From Trichobilharzia szidati (Eukaryota > Platyhelminthes > Trematoda > Strigeidida > Schistosomatidae), in the NCBI GenBank assembly GCA_944472155.2, contig OX235272.1:11020354-11084353 (forward strand): DNA of 64,000 nt. The letters are read 5' to 3'. The notes under the pieces were generated by a model. The model was not told the DNA's origin and did no database searches. It worked only from the letters and a program-made list of their open reading frames with translations. The position numbers and the translations under genes are program-made. This document shows positions 12,801 to 27,800 of the stretch, in pieces. How positions within the stretch are numbered: position 1 is the stretch's first letter; each line of letters opens with the position of its first letter.

Positions 12801-15800
12801 TTGCCTACTATCACTGATGATAATCTTAGTTGTGGTGAACTGGATTATGCATCAGGCTGCGCTTGACAAGAGAGAAGACAGGAATACGTTGCGATGACGG
12901 GTAAGAAGACTCTAAAATATCTAGATTTCGCGCGTGGAAAATTTATGTTTAATGTCACACAAAGTCGAAGACTTACCGGCGGAAAGCAACAATCTGGCTG
13001 AAGAAACTGGCAGCCAGTGAAGGCAGGACTCCGAGTGAACACAAAGAAGACGTAGATGATGAAGATTACCAACGACCACCAACAGCATTAACAACCAGCA
13101 TCAATCAACGTCAACGGGAGAGATTTAACAGAGGTTATGTCCTTCACTTATCTGACCAGGAAGTTTTCAACCATAAGCAGGCGGATGACACGGATGAAGA
13201 TGTCAAAGCCAGCAAGAACCGAAAGGGTAGGGCAAGATACGCCTTCATCAACTTGAAATCAGTTCGGAAATCTTCTGCACTAACTCAGTCAGCAGCATAA
13301 ACAACAAGATTCAGATTCTGTTCATCACAAATGTGAATTCAGCGTCTAAAGAAAAGGATTTCCAACATGATATTACCGACTTTGTCAACAACTGCCCAAT
13401 TCGCTAGTTGGCTTCATATTGAAGATCAAATGGCCAGTCTGCCAGCCAGGCAGTCATAAAGAATTAGCAACAAGAAACTCTGGCTGATTTGCTGACTGGC
13501 TGGCTGGGAACAAACCAACAGGCGAGAGCTGATTGCTCAACAAAGGCATGTGTACGAGAAAATGGAGATGGATCAGTCAGGCATACGTTGAGGAGACCAT
13601 CGAATGACACCTCGTTCAATGCAGGCCATCCATCACTCGAGTGGAATGTGAATGGGAATTGACGAGTGAGTCTTGAGCGTGAAAGTGACATGGAGGAGAT
13701 CGTTTGAGGAGAAGGAGGAGATGAGAAATTATGGGCAGTTGTGTGGCTAACCACTTGAACAGGAGAGCAGAGAATAGAACAGAGTGGAGATGTGTTATTG
13801 AAGCCAGCCCTATGTACCACTCAGAACCGAAAGGAATAATGATAACATGCTGTGAGTCAATTATGGTACTATTCAGCTAGCTAGTAGAATGGAATCTTAT
13901 AAAGTCCATGAATTCTACTAAATCTATTGTCAATGGAAGTGGAAAGAAATGGAAATGCTTCACTACTTCCACAGTATAAATACTGATAGAAATAAGTGAA
14001 TGACTCATGTATTTTAGTAACGGCGTAAACACTGTCAAAATATGTTTGTTGTATACGTTATCTTTACATTTATGTATGTATGTTACCAACATAATAACTT
14101 CATGAATTTGACAGATGAAAGTACATATTTACTTGATAAGACAACTGAATACACATCAGTTGTTGCCTACTTAATAAAATATGAACAAAATGGTGCCATT
14201 CCCATAAGAAATAAAAATGTAAACAGAATTAAACATGCTTGTATTTCCTTGCAAGAAGTACCCATACATCAACACAGTTTAAGTGATGAATACATTTCTG
14301 CGCTAAACTGAAAGTTAATCTGTCTAACTGAGCTACACTGCAGTATTTGACAATAATTACAGTTTTGACAACACTTGTCATGTTTTCTAAAACACCAAAA
14401 GTGCTATTCATTATCCATTTTATAGAATATCTCCATTCAGACATAAACAAAACAGAAAACATTATCGGGATTTCATTATGAACTGTCAGATATGAAAGTG
14501 AAAATCAACAGTTTGGCAGATGGAGCATCAAAAATAGGACTTCCTTCAGGTGAACAAAGAGAAAACAGAGGTGATGAAGATTCCTGGCCAGCACCAACGG
14601 CAACACCAACAGACAACAATCAGCTAGCAGAAATGGGAGGAATCTGAAAGAAACAACTTCCTTCACCTACCTACCTACCTGGGAAGCATCGTTTCAACTA
14701 CAGGCTGATGGAACTGATGAGGATAGTATAAAAACGAGGATCGGGAAAGCAAGGCAAGTTATCATTACTCTCAAGTCTGTGTGAAGGTGATGAACAGCAC
14801 TCAGCATGAAAAATAAGATGCAGATTTTCAACTCCAATGTAAAGTCAGTGCTACTATACGGATCAGAGACTTGCACTGCGCGTCATGAAGAGCATCTCAA
14901 ACAAAATACAGACCTTCATTAACAGTTGTATTCGCTCAATACCACTCAAGATCAGATGGCCGGCCAGAAAAGATCAGCAACAGAGATCTCTGGCAATGGG
15001 CGAACCAACTCAGCAGGAACCAACTGTGCAACGAATAAGCATGGAGAAATGCAGGTGAATTGGTTGATCATACTCTGAGAAAACAAACCACCAAGTAAGT
15101 GACATCACACGCCAAGACCGCTCGAGTGGAACCCAAATTGGAAGTGGCCAGTTAGTTGATCGTTAGTGTGAGGGTGTCATTGAGGAGGTGATGTGAATGG
15201 AGGTGAAAGCACGTGGGCAGACGTAGAGCCAGGTGAAAACATTGGCAGAGAACCGAACGCAGTGGAGACGTTTGGCTGAAGCCCCATGTTCCTCTAGGAA
15301 CTAAAGGAAACAACAATAATAATCATGAACTGACATCGGTTCGAGAACCAATGAAAAATCACCAGTAGGGAGTACTGCAAGACAGTTATTTCTTCGTAGT
15401 TCCGAACTCTTCATCAAAACTCACTCACCAGGGTCCGAACCCATGACCTTCCGATTACAAGACAAGCTCGTAAACCACTCAGTCACTAGGACGCGATTCA
15501 CTTGCCAGCTCATGAATTCCATTTTCCGTCAAATCATGATATAATGCGACTGGCACTAACCAGTGAATGTCATGAGTGGTGAATATTTCTCTTCAAACCC
15601 GGAATGTTGTACCCTACCGATCACGACTTGGAATTCGTGGACTGTTGGAATGGATCCTAGAGGACTGATTGTCAACGAGCCTGTCTTGTGACCGGAAGGT
15701 CCTGCGTTCGAAACTCGATGGGTGCGTAATGTAGAGAATTCCCAAACTAGGACGAAACAGCTGTTTAGTAGTCCCTACTGGAGGTTTTCTAATGGTCCTC

Positions 15801-18800
15801 TAACCGATGTCACCTTATGATGAAATCCTGTAACCAATTAAATCCCTTCAAACCAACATCTGAATGAGAAAAAATACAATTCATCTCGAAGACTCTTACT
15901 CACAATTTCATTTGATACACCTGTACAAACTCAAGCCTTATGCAAATTGTTTCATCAGTGTCTCCGGTAGTTTTGTATTTCAGATACCAAGTAAATAATA
16001 AAATTAATACAAAATTATTCAGATCGGTGAGAGTTAGTCAATATTTTGTGTAAAGACCAGTAATAATGAACAATAATAATAACAGATAAAGAGTTGTGTA
16101 ATAAGATAAAATATTTATCATTATTATTATTCCCTTATGTTCCAAGGGGAACATACGGCCCATAAGCCTTCATCTCCTCTTGATACGATCTCCCCCGAAT
16201 GACCCTCGGGTTCTTAACACTTTGTTTCTCATTCGGGTTCACCTAGAGCGATGACCTGCAGGGTGATGTCACAAAAAGTCTCCACAACATGTTTCTAATA
16301 CATCGTCATTTTCTTCCACATATATATTGATTCTCAGAGCTACTTGTCGCTTATCAATTCTGACCAGCCATCCGATCTTCAGTATGCAGCCAGAGATAGA
16401 AGTTGTTGATAAAAGTGTAAGACCTGCTGGAAGTACTCCCGTTGACGTTCACGCCTAGTTTCTGACCCACATAGAAGAAGTGACTGACTTAACATTAATT
16501 TTGAAGGTCAGAATTTTGTTATTTATGCTAAGCTGGTGCAGAATATTTCCAAACCGATTTTAGAGTGATGATTGTGTATATCGCCTTTCCAATCCTGCCT
16601 GGTTTTAATACCCTAATCTGTGCTGTCATCCTGTATTTGAAAAGATGCTTCCTAGAAAAGTGAAGGAAGTAATTTCTTTCAAATTTCTTCCATAGATCGT
16701 GGTCAATGTTTGTTGTTGTTGTTTGGTTATCTTCATCACCTCCGTCTCCACCTTCTTTATGTTCACCTGAAGTCCTGTCTTTACTACTTTCTGCTTCCGC
16801 AAACTTGCTGGTTTTCGCCTGCACGTCTTCTAGCTTGTGTGACATTAGATATAAATCATCCGCTTCGAAAAAATCCCGACCTTCTAGAGTCTTCTTAGTG
16901 GTTAGCGCAACGTCTCCCTGCCCTCTCGCTCCCCATGCACAGTGTGCCACATAATCTGGTCCACCATAATTAGGAATATCATCAGCCATAGTATTAAGTC
17001 TAGTTTTAATCTTGTCTTCATTTCAAAGCCTTCACTGAATTCTCCTTTGTGGATCGCTTGATACGTTGCATTGTCATATAGCCAGCTGTTGAATGAGATT
17101 GTTGAAGAGCGTGGGACACTCTGGAGTGCTGAACAGGTTGAAATCAATCATAATCTTACAAGAGAACACTTCAGAATTTGACTGACTATTGCACTGCAAA
17201 AATAAACCCTAACTATACAAGCTTCAGGTGCTGCATTTGCAGGGATTTTAAGTTGTCTCAATTTAAACTACAGAGTGACATCATTTAGAGTATCATCGAA
17301 AAATATGGAGTGCTGAACATCTGTTAAAGTCCTTAGCTTAGGTTTCTTCACCAATGCTTACTCTCAGCCTCACCAAAAGTTGAACCTGGTACCTTCAAGT
17401 TACAAGATGAGCTCATTTGCTATTCAGCCACTAGGATGATACCCAATAGCCTACCATTTATTGATTTTTAGCATCACCCCAAACCAATGTCCCTGGTGAG
17501 TATACATCCCCACATCCAACTTGATTGGCCCTACTGTCGACGACGTCTCACTATATTTGTCCAGTCAGCTTTGTGCTGTAGCCAGTCAGTCACCAGTAAG
17601 TATCAGATTAATTTTCAAATGTTTGTTTGTAGGGATTCGATTAGTTTTCACTTTGATCACAGAAGTGATATCAGCAAGAGAACCATTGAAAACCACTCAA
17701 AGAGTATTGGGTAGCTGTTTCGTCCCACTAGTTTAGGTGGTGACGCTAAAAAATAACAAACTGATAGAAGTTAGAATTCATGGGCCATTGGATTCTGCTC
17801 CAGTGTCCATGCTCTCCACGCGGAACTTGAAGGTACTGGGTTTGATCTCTGATGAGGTGATTGGTGTGTACTTCTTAAGCATCGGTGGCACAGAGGCAGA
17901 ATGCTCGCCAAACACGCCTCATGTGGTCCAGGGTTCGATACCCGGTCACCGATGCACTCCTTGACCTCGTTAAGTCAGTAATAAGACTTGTAAAGAAGGA
18001 AGATTGGGCATAAGGCTAGCAACGCCATCCCATAAAAATAAAAACCACTGACACAGAATCTTCATAGCTCTAGCTTGTAAGCGCCCTATATTCCACTGGG
18101 AGCGTAAAAGAATAAAAAAAATTTTAAGCGGCCTAAACTAGGTATTCCGCGATTCACAATGGTTCTCTAACCGATGTCATTTCATGATCTGACTTAAATG
18201 CGGTTCACATCATTAAGAAGTCGAATTGACGTACCGTTCAAACTTGAGTGGTTGGTTGTTGTTTTCACTTATTATATTATAGAGGTGGTGTAGACTGAAA
18301 TTACTTCATCTTTTGAGATTTTCTTTTGACCTCACTCTATCAAAAGGGACAGTTTACACAATCGTCTATTTTTGTTTTATTTTTCAAAGATTTTTCTCCA
18401 AATGATGATAGGAATGAGTCATCAGAAGGTGAAATATTTTAATTTTACTTTTCATGTTACAATCTGACACTCCCATTTTTTATGTGATTATGTTCAAAGA
18501 AGTGAGAAAAAAAATAGATGTTCATGCCTCCAAAGATTTATTGCATGTGTTATGTTTATTGAGTTATTATCGCATCATTGTGAATGAATTTTGGGACTGA
18601 GGAGAGAACTAATCAAAAGGTGTTTTCGTGCATAGTAAATGGCAAACATTACAACAGATATTACAGCTCTCTAATAAAATATCGATTTTTTGTTATTTCT
18701 TTGCGTTCTCAGTGAAACATAAAGCTCAAAGCGTTAGCTTTGAAGTTTCATTAGCAGTGGTGCATTTTTACTGGGTGGGGTTGCTAGCCTCATGCCCAAC

Positions 18801-21800
18801 CTCCCCTATCTTTCTCAGGCTTACAACCAGCTAGGGGAGGTATACGTGTGCGTGGGCCAGCTATCCAACCCCGGGACACGTGCCAGTGTTGTACCACTGA
18901 ACCATCAACGCACTAAATAAAAAATTGTTTATTTCGAGTAAAATTCCCATTGGAACATTAATAGACAGAAGACCAGTGTTTCAGCGAAGAGTCTGTTTCC
19001 GGTGAATTCATTTTCATAGCTGTACAATCGCCAAAGACAATACGTTTCCGCCTTCTTTGCATTGCAGAATCTCTAAACATTCAGTTAGTAGAATCAGAAC
19101 TATGCATACAAACGGAAATTATTCAACCACTTCTATTATCTTGATAACAACTCTGTTGATTTGACTGAACTTTTGCTTGTATGCTTATTTTTCTACCTAC
19201 TTTTTTATTTCCATGTATACGCTGAGCACAACTCTTTCGTCAAATTATTCATGTTATTGCGTAACTCTTCTTTAACAATTGTTAGTGACAACTCATCACT
19301 TTTGTTACTACTCTCTTATATCAACATCCAATTCATCTGAACTTACTAATTGTATTTTCGTTTGACAAATTTAATGTACACACACATAAAAGACAACCAT
19401 ATATATTTGCGATTGTACAGCTATGAAAATGAATTCGCCGAAAAGAGACTTTTGGTTGAACTACTGATCTTCTGTCTATTAAAAATTGATTAAACGCCCT
19501 CAAAACAGCTGCATGTAAGATCTCATGTGACTACAGAATCCCTGTAAGCATGTAATACAAAATCATAAGCGAGATCAACTACTGTAGGAAATTCAAAACT
19601 GTAACTGGCCGCGTATATTCTATTTATCTATTCACGTAGGCGAAAATGGAAATGGAGTCCTATTTATTTTAACGATAACTTATAGACTAGTTCAATGAAT
19701 TTATCATAAAATTTCTAAACTGAACAGCCTTCTTACATGATTGAATCAAAAGACAGCCGAAAAGAGAATATCGGATATACCAAGCTTCTCATTTTGTAAC
19801 GTCTAGGTCCGATTCCAACTGATTAGTTTTAACTGTTAACTGTTATCTTGTATTCAAGTCTGATAGACACAAAGTTGAGGAGAAGATCAGATATAGGCTT
19901 AGACCATTATCTAGTGCAAGGAACTCTTAAGGTCCATTTGAAAGCCTTCAAAACAGCTGAAGACAAAGTTCAACTTCAACATTCAGAAACTGCAGGATGA
20001 AATTACGAAGGACACATTCATTTCACCCATCAGAAAAAATTAGGAGAAATTGCATGGCATCACCAAGGAAACCTGTGTAGAAGAAACACTGAAAATGAAG
20101 TTGAGGGAAACCGGCGTGAACTGCCTTAGGAAGGAAGAAGAGACAAGACAAGGAACCGCTGGCTGTCAACGGATACCTGGAAGCTAATCGAAGAGAGGAG
20201 AAAAGGATGGTGAAAGAGAAGATGACTCAATGCAAAGGTGGGCAACAGAAAGAGAATCTAAGTTCAGTGCACACTGCACTGAATAAAGAGAGAATTGAAG
20301 AAGAGTGTTAGGAAAGACAGAAGACAATTCTACGACGTACTGGCAACTGGAATATAGTACGCCACATGTAGGAGGAACCTCAGCATACTATATCAGGTGA
20401 CCACGTCGTTATCTGGAAAAAGATCAGCACAGGAGAAGCCACTGAAAAACAGTCCCATTTAGAACCCAGTGGAATAATAGTCTAATAATAAGCCCATGTA
20501 AGAAATGACGCACCATCACGCTCTTGTCAACTCCAGACAACGTTTCAAGCCACATAGTTGTAGTACGAATAAAAGATCTAGAGAAAAGGAATACCTTGCC
20601 CAAAATCAACTAGATTATGGGATGACAGTTCATGCATAAACTAGATTGCATCATTTAGCAATAACCATCGAAGAGAACACAGAGTGATATTTTTATTATT
20701 TCCCTACGTTCCAAGTGGAATATAGGGCTGGCTTCAACAAAACAGCTCCACTTTCTTCTATTTTCTGCCGTCCTATTCATCTGGGTCCACGATTGAACAA
20801 AACTCTCTCATCTCTTCCTCAGACAATCTCCTCTATGTGCCCCTAGCACTGACGACCAACTTGTCGCTTCCCATTTGGATTCCATTCGAGGGCCTGGCGT
20901 GTGATATAGGCCTGATCCATCTCCACTCTCTCCTACTTATTTGTTAAGCGATCGGCTCTTGCTTGTTGGTTTGTTCCCACAGTTTCTTGTTGCTTATACT
21001 TTCTGGCCATTTAATCTTCAGTATGGAGGCAGCCAGTGAAGTGGGCAGCTGTTGATGAAAGTCTGTTACCTGCTGGAAATCCTTTTCGCGACACGCACTC
21101 CAAGCTTCTGACCTGTAAAGAAGTGACAGACTTGAAATTGGTGTTGAAAATGCGAATCTTGTTCCTTATGCTGAGTGTGGAAGATTTCCAAACTGGTTTC
21201 AGTTCAATGAAGGTATGCGTATCTCGCCTTTCCGATTCTGGACAGCTTTGACATCTTCATCCATGCTGTCACCTGTAGTTGAAACAATGATTCCTAGCCG
21301 GATAAGTGAAGGAGGCAAACTCTGTTAAATCTCTCCCGTTGATGGTGATTGGTGCTGGTTGTTATTGCTGTTGATTGGTTATTTTCATCACCTCTATTTT
21401 CTCCGTGTTCACCTGTTTCCGCTGCCAGTCTCTTCAGCCAGTTTGTTGGTTTCCGCTTGCCATTCTTCGAGTTTGTGTGACATTAGACATGTATCAACTG
21501 CGAAATCCAGATCTTCTGGAGTCTTCTCATCGGTCGTCCAGTGTGTTCTTGACTCCTTGCCCCCAACAGTTTGACGCATAATCCAGTCCACCACAATTAT
21601 GAATATCATCGTCGGTGATAATAGCTGGCCTTGTCTTACTCCTGTCTTCACTTCAAAGGCGTTGGTGAGTTTCCCGTTGTGGATCACTTGACATGTGGCA
21701 TTGTCATGTAGTTAAAACACTATACTTTAAAGTTATTGATTTTAGACTTAGCCGTGAATAAATTAAGCTGTAAACTTTGCCACTATCGATTTTAAACGCT

Positions 21801-24800
21801 GGTAGTTCAGTGGCATAATAATCATCAATGACGTACACGGTCTGGTGTTCCATATCCTGACATACTCGCTTCTAAACCTTTTCTATTGAATGAGCTAATA
21901 GCAAGCCTGGAAAAAGAAGGAATATTGCCTGCAAGGTTGGTGATCACATTCCTCAAAAGATAAAACCACAGCTGATGAAATCTGATGGCTTCAAGCTTGA
22001 AACTGTAAACTTCACTCGTAACTCATAGTATGATGGACAGAAATTTCAGCTGAAACTGTTTAGAACTTTTCTGCCTTAAATAGATTTCCTCTGTGGTAGG
22101 GTATCAACTGCCTAGTTGTTCTATGGGAAGGCTAATGATACTGCCCAAATGCTTACTTTGAAATCAGTGGAACGAGATTCCGATTCACGAGCCATTTAAA
22201 TCACACCAATTACCTTTTCATTGAACATTACTCAATTAACTTAATTTTACGTGAATTTACTTCAGATATACGACGGGATCGATGATATTCAACTCATTAT
22301 TTTTTTTAAGTGTTGGTTTGTAGGGATTTGATTGGTTTCAGGATTTTATCATGAGCTGACATTAGTTAGAGAACCATTGGAAAACCTGGGAGTACTAGAC
22401 AGCTGTTTCGTCCTAGTTTGTGACTCTTCAGTAGTACGCACCCATTGGGGTTCGAACCCAGGACCTTCTGGTTACAAGGTGAGCTCGTATACTATTAAGC
22501 CACTGGGACCCGATCCAATGGTCCATGAATTCTAACTTCTGCCAACTTACGACATAGCGCGACCGCTAGCCAGTGTCTTCGGCGAGTATTTGTCCTCACG
22601 CCCGACCTGCTTCACTCTACGTTTTCATTTTTGATGAATTCTAACACAGGTGGCTCTTGCAGTCAATTCTTTTTATTGCTTGAGCTCCGATTGGAGCATA
22701 GAAATTCAAGCTTTTGAAGATTTAGTAGCGATAATGGTGTTGTTTTTCTACAGGTTAGAGCTATTAGCCTAAAATTCAACCCTTCCTCTTTTCCAGGCTT
22801 GCTGCCGACTAGTAATCTAAACGACATTTTTCACTGAGTTGTTAGGGAATGGAGCCCTAACCACTGAACTGGCTGTGCATTAGGGTTTATTAGTCTTATG
22901 AATAATAAAGCCTCAACATTTAAATGTAATGATTGCTGGTATAAGTATAAAACTTGGGCACTGTGGTGGTAGAGTATAACTCCATTGTGCATAAGATTTT
23001 ATTTTGATAAATCACACAGTGTTTGTTATACAGTAATATTAACTGATGACCACTTTTTGAGCACAAATTATTGCTACTGCTCATAATCATATTAATTTAC
23101 TACACACACGACTTTCTTGCTTCATTTACATACATGGGTAAAAATTGGTGATTAGATATTTGAATCCACTTGAGCTACAAATCTTCTCTATTATAAAATA
23201 AAGTATACTCGGAAATAATATGAGTGCTTTCAATCAAATACAATCAGATGGAAAATAGGATGCTTTTATAGTAAAAACAAGTAACTTGTTAGAATGTTAT
23301 AATGTATGCGAATTGAATATATTTTAATATATGTGTAAAACTTGGGCACTGTGGTAGTAAGTAATTCCATATTAGTATGTTTATTAGATATATCACACAG
23401 TGAAACAGTATTAGTATTTACTGGATGACGTTTCGAACAAAATTTATTGTTCATAATCATATCAATTGCAATAATCACACGACTTTGACACTTGAGTTTT
23501 ATAGCTTTCTTTGTTTTCTCCAATTTGTCGTAGGGGGAGTAGAATTTTCCAGATATCTAAATGGACAGGTGATGAATCATTCCTATTACACGTACTCTCT
23601 TCAGTTGATTCGATAAACAAAGCTTCTGTTATCAATCTCTCCCTATACACTGTGACATTAGATTTTAAAACTGTCATCCTATCCCATCCTACTGTGTGGT
23701 TGTGTGTGACTGCATGTAGTGCTATAGCTGAACTATTCTCTAGATTTCTTATCTTATTCGGGTCAACCAATCTAGATTTTGCTAAGTTTTTATGTTCAGC
23801 TAGTCTGACTGCCCCTGTTCTACTAGTTTGACCTATGTATTTGACCTGACAGTCATTCCAACGGGGTATTAGATAAACTAAATTGTTTTGTTTTAAAGGC
23901 TCTACAGGATCCTTTAGCTGACAAAGCTTCTTTCTAATTGAGTTTGTGGGTTTGAATGCTGTTTTTATTCCTGCCTTGTTGAGAATTCTGCGTAAGGCTT
24001 CCGAGATCCCTTCCTTGTATGGAATTACTGCTGGTGATTTAGATTCTTTATTGTTGGTGTCGTCACCAATATTATTATTATTATCACCATCGCTATTATC
24101 ATTATTTATTTTGTTTTTACATTTCCCTACATATTTCCTGACTAATTTATCAGTGTAATTATTAAGTTTCAAGGCTTCTTTTATATGTACCAGTTCTTGT
24201 TTTAGATTTCCTTTGGTACTACTTAATTTTTGTGCTCTGTCATTTAAACATTTCACCAGTCCTATTTTTACTGACATAGGATGGGATGATTGGAAGTCCA
24301 AATATCTGTTTGAGTGTGTGGGTTTCCTGTAAAAACTAGTGTGTTTAACTTCCCATCTTCTTTTCTTTTTACACTGCAGTCTAACATTGGAAGCTCCCCT
24401 TCTTTACTTTCCAATTCATAAGTGAATTGAATTGCTTCAACCTTCGAGTTGATGTGTTCGAAAAACCTATCTATATCTTGTGTTCTAAGTACAGTGAATG
24501 TGTCATCTACATACCTCCACCATACTTTTGGGGTGAGGGTGAACGTTTCAATCGCTATGCTTTCCCACTTATTCATGAATATATCTGCTACCACTGGGGA
24601 TATTGGTGATACGATGGCAACTCCCTCAGTTTGTTTGTATATTTTCCCTTGTAATTTAAATATTGTGGAAGTCAAGCATAGCTGTACTCCCAGCATTATG
24701 TCCTCAAGTGGTACTTTTGTCCTAAGTTCGAGGTCTTGGTCAGAAATGAGTTCGTTTCTGACTGCCTCCATAGCCATATTTATTGGTATACGTGTGTATA

Positions 24801-27800
24801 AACTGACAATGTCAAAACTAACCATTTTTTCTTCATTATCTAATTTTAAATTATCTAATCTATGTTTTATTTCATGAGAATTAGTTAGTCTAGATTTCGA
24901 ATGGATTTTTATGGGATTTAATACCATGGCTAAATATTTAGCCATTATTTATTTCAATCTCTCCCACCACAGTATTGTGTGGCTGTGTTTTAATGCATGC
25001 AGTGCAATGCAGTGCTGAGATTTTGAAATCTAAACTACTTATCTTCGTGGGATTAATCATTCTAACCTTAGCTAAATTATTATGTTCTGACAGGCAATCT
25101 GACTACTCCTGATCTACTAGTTTGACCTATGTAGTTGACCTTGGTCGCAGTCATTGCGACGTATTTCGTAAATTATATTATTTTGTTTAACTGGGTCCAC
25201 CGGGTCCTCTAGTCCACACAGAACTTGTCCAACCTGAGTTAGTTTGTAGATTCGAATGCCAACTTACTTCCTTCTTTATTGAGAATCCTACGTAGGAGTT
25301 CAGATGTCCAATCCTTGTGTGTTAGAACTGTAGATGCCTTATATTCCTTCTCATGTACGTTGTCATTACTCATGTATATAAATGAAGCAAGAAAGTTGTG
25401 TGAGTGAGTGACTTGATATGATTATGAGTAGTAATAAATTGTGCTCGAAACGTGGTCATCAGTAAATATTACTGTATAACACCACTGTGTGATTTATCCA
25501 AATAAAATCTTATCCATAATGGAGTTATACTGTTCCACAGTCCCCAAGTTTTATTCTTATATTTATACTCAATTCACTTTTTTTTTCATTTCTGATGGGT
25601 CCTATCACAGGTGGCTCTTGCAGTCAATTTCTGTACTCCTTGAGTTCCCATTAGAGCATAGAAATTCAAGTTCTTGAAATTTCTGTAGCAATGATAGTGT
25701 TGTTTATACAGGTTAGAGCTGCTGGCCTCACAATCAAGCCTTCCTCTTTCTAGGTCAGTTGACTGTTAGTAATCTAGACTGAGTTTGGCAGTCGGTTGGT
25801 AGAGAATGGAGTCGCAAATTTCCGTATGGCTGATCCACAACGGAAAACTCATTAAAGCCTTTGAAGTGCATACAGGCGTAAGACAAGCTGGCTGCCCGCC
25901 TGCCTGTCTGTCCATTATCACCGATGATGATATTCTTAATTGTGGTGGACTAAATAATGCACCAGAGTGTGAGTGGGGAGTGAGAATACAGGAATACATT
26001 GGATCAGAGATAAGAAGACTCTCAAAGATCTGGATGATTTATGTCTTATGTCACACAAACTCAAAGACTTTCAGGCGAAAAGCAAAAAACTCGATGAAAA
26101 TGCTGACATACGGCGAGAACAGGACCCCAGGTGAATATAGGGCAGACGGAGGTGGTGAATGTAACCAAGAAACCAAAAGCAACAGCAACAACAATCAGCA
26201 CCAATCAACAACAACGGGAGAGATTTGAAAGGGTTACTAACTTCATTTATCTGGCCAAGAAGCATGGTTTAAACCACGAGAAGGCGGATTTAATGGATGA
26301 AGATGTCAAAGCTAGCCAGTCAGTCAGAATCGAAAGGGCAAGGCAGGATACACCTTCATCAACCTGAAATCAGTTTGGAAACCGTCTGCACTAACTCAGT
26401 CAGCAGCATAAAAAACAAGATTCGGATTTTGTTCAACACAAATGTGAAGTCAGTTAGTCAGTTAGTGTTTCTATGCGGGTCAGAAACATGGGCAGTGTGT
26501 AAAGAGAAAAGCATCTGCAAAAAACTACTACAGATTTTTATTAACAGCTTTCCCCTTCGCTGACTGGCTCCATACTGAAGATCAGATGAATAGCCGGAAA
26601 GGATAAGCGACAAGAAGCTCTAGGAATGAATGAATCAAGAACCTTCTGTTCAGCAAGTACATTGGAGAGAACAGCGATGTATTAGACACACAGGTGTGTC
26701 GATGGCACAGCGGTTAGGACTCTCGCCGATCATGCACATGGTCCGGAGTTCGACCTAATGCCGACGCACACCTGATATCTATGGTCGGCCTTCAACATTT
26801 GTGCTATCGATATCACATGCTGAAAATTCCATACCTGGACCAAAAATACTGTGTGGTTACAAGCTAAAATCAAAAAAGAGGCTATCAAGTGATGTCACGC
26901 GCTAAGCCACTGCTCCAGTGAAAGATGAATGCTAAGCGACGAGTTGGGCGTAAATCAGAGGGCGATATGGAGGAGATCGTGTGATGAAAGAGGTGATGAA
27001 AGCTTGTAGGCAATCGTGGGGCCAGCTAAAAAGGCCACAAAAATTACGACAAACAGTAGAGACGTGCTGTTGAAACCTTATGTTTCACTCGGAACTCAAG
27101 AGAACAATATTATTAATAATAATAATAATAAATGTTACAGGATTTCATCATGAGCTGACATTGGTTAGAGAACCATTAGAAAACCTGGGAGTACTAGACA
27201 GCTGTTTCGTCCTAGTTTGGGACTCTTCATCGATATGCACCCACCGGGGTTCGAATCAAGGACCATTTGGTGACGAGGCGAGCTCGTTTACCATTAAGCC
27301 ACTGGGACCCGATCCAATGGCCCATGAATTCTAACTTCTGCCAGTTCACGATATAACGTCCCAAACTAGTGTAACGAAACAGCTGTCTAGTACTCCCAGG
27401 TTTTCCAATGGTTCTCTAACCAATGTCAGCTCATGATAAAATCCTGTAACCAATCAACCAAATCCCTACAAACCAATACTTGAATAATAAATGTGTTCTT
27501 TCATAAGGAGTGTAAAGTTCTACTCTGAAAATTCAGTTCATTTCAGTTCAGTTCAGTTCGATTCACCTCAGCAACTACATAATTAATAAATATCTGTGAA
27601 TAATCACGTAAACAAAAAGTATTTGTAATGAAATGCTGACAATTTCAGACATACTATTTAACACCGAAAACATTGTCATGAATATGAAGTGAATAACAAT
27701 AATAATAATAATCATTACCATTATTATTATTATTATCATTATGAAATAATCGTGTAAACATGCTTGACATTAATTAATTAAGTCAGAGATGATGAAATGT

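Larger units (their letters stand above)
22955..25560 (-). mobile_element. PLE copy P1 with terminal repeats
   Basis: Terminal-repeat fragments recur at 22960-23120 and 23330-23470, and in opposite orientation at 25380-25560; all share the CACACAGTG and ATTTACTGATGAC-like sequence. Coding remnants occupy 23462-24945. 24946-25380 is a separate, more decayed endonuclease fragment (VNYIGQTSRSGVVRL), so the locus is a composite. Confidence 0.8.

Noticed and set aside
13464..13820. 118-codon minus frame
   Set aside because: Antisense of LINE R1 3' sequence.
23511..24877. Plus-strand frames at 23511-23831, 23946-24158 and 24449-24877
   Set aside because: Antisense of the PLE RT and endonuclease.
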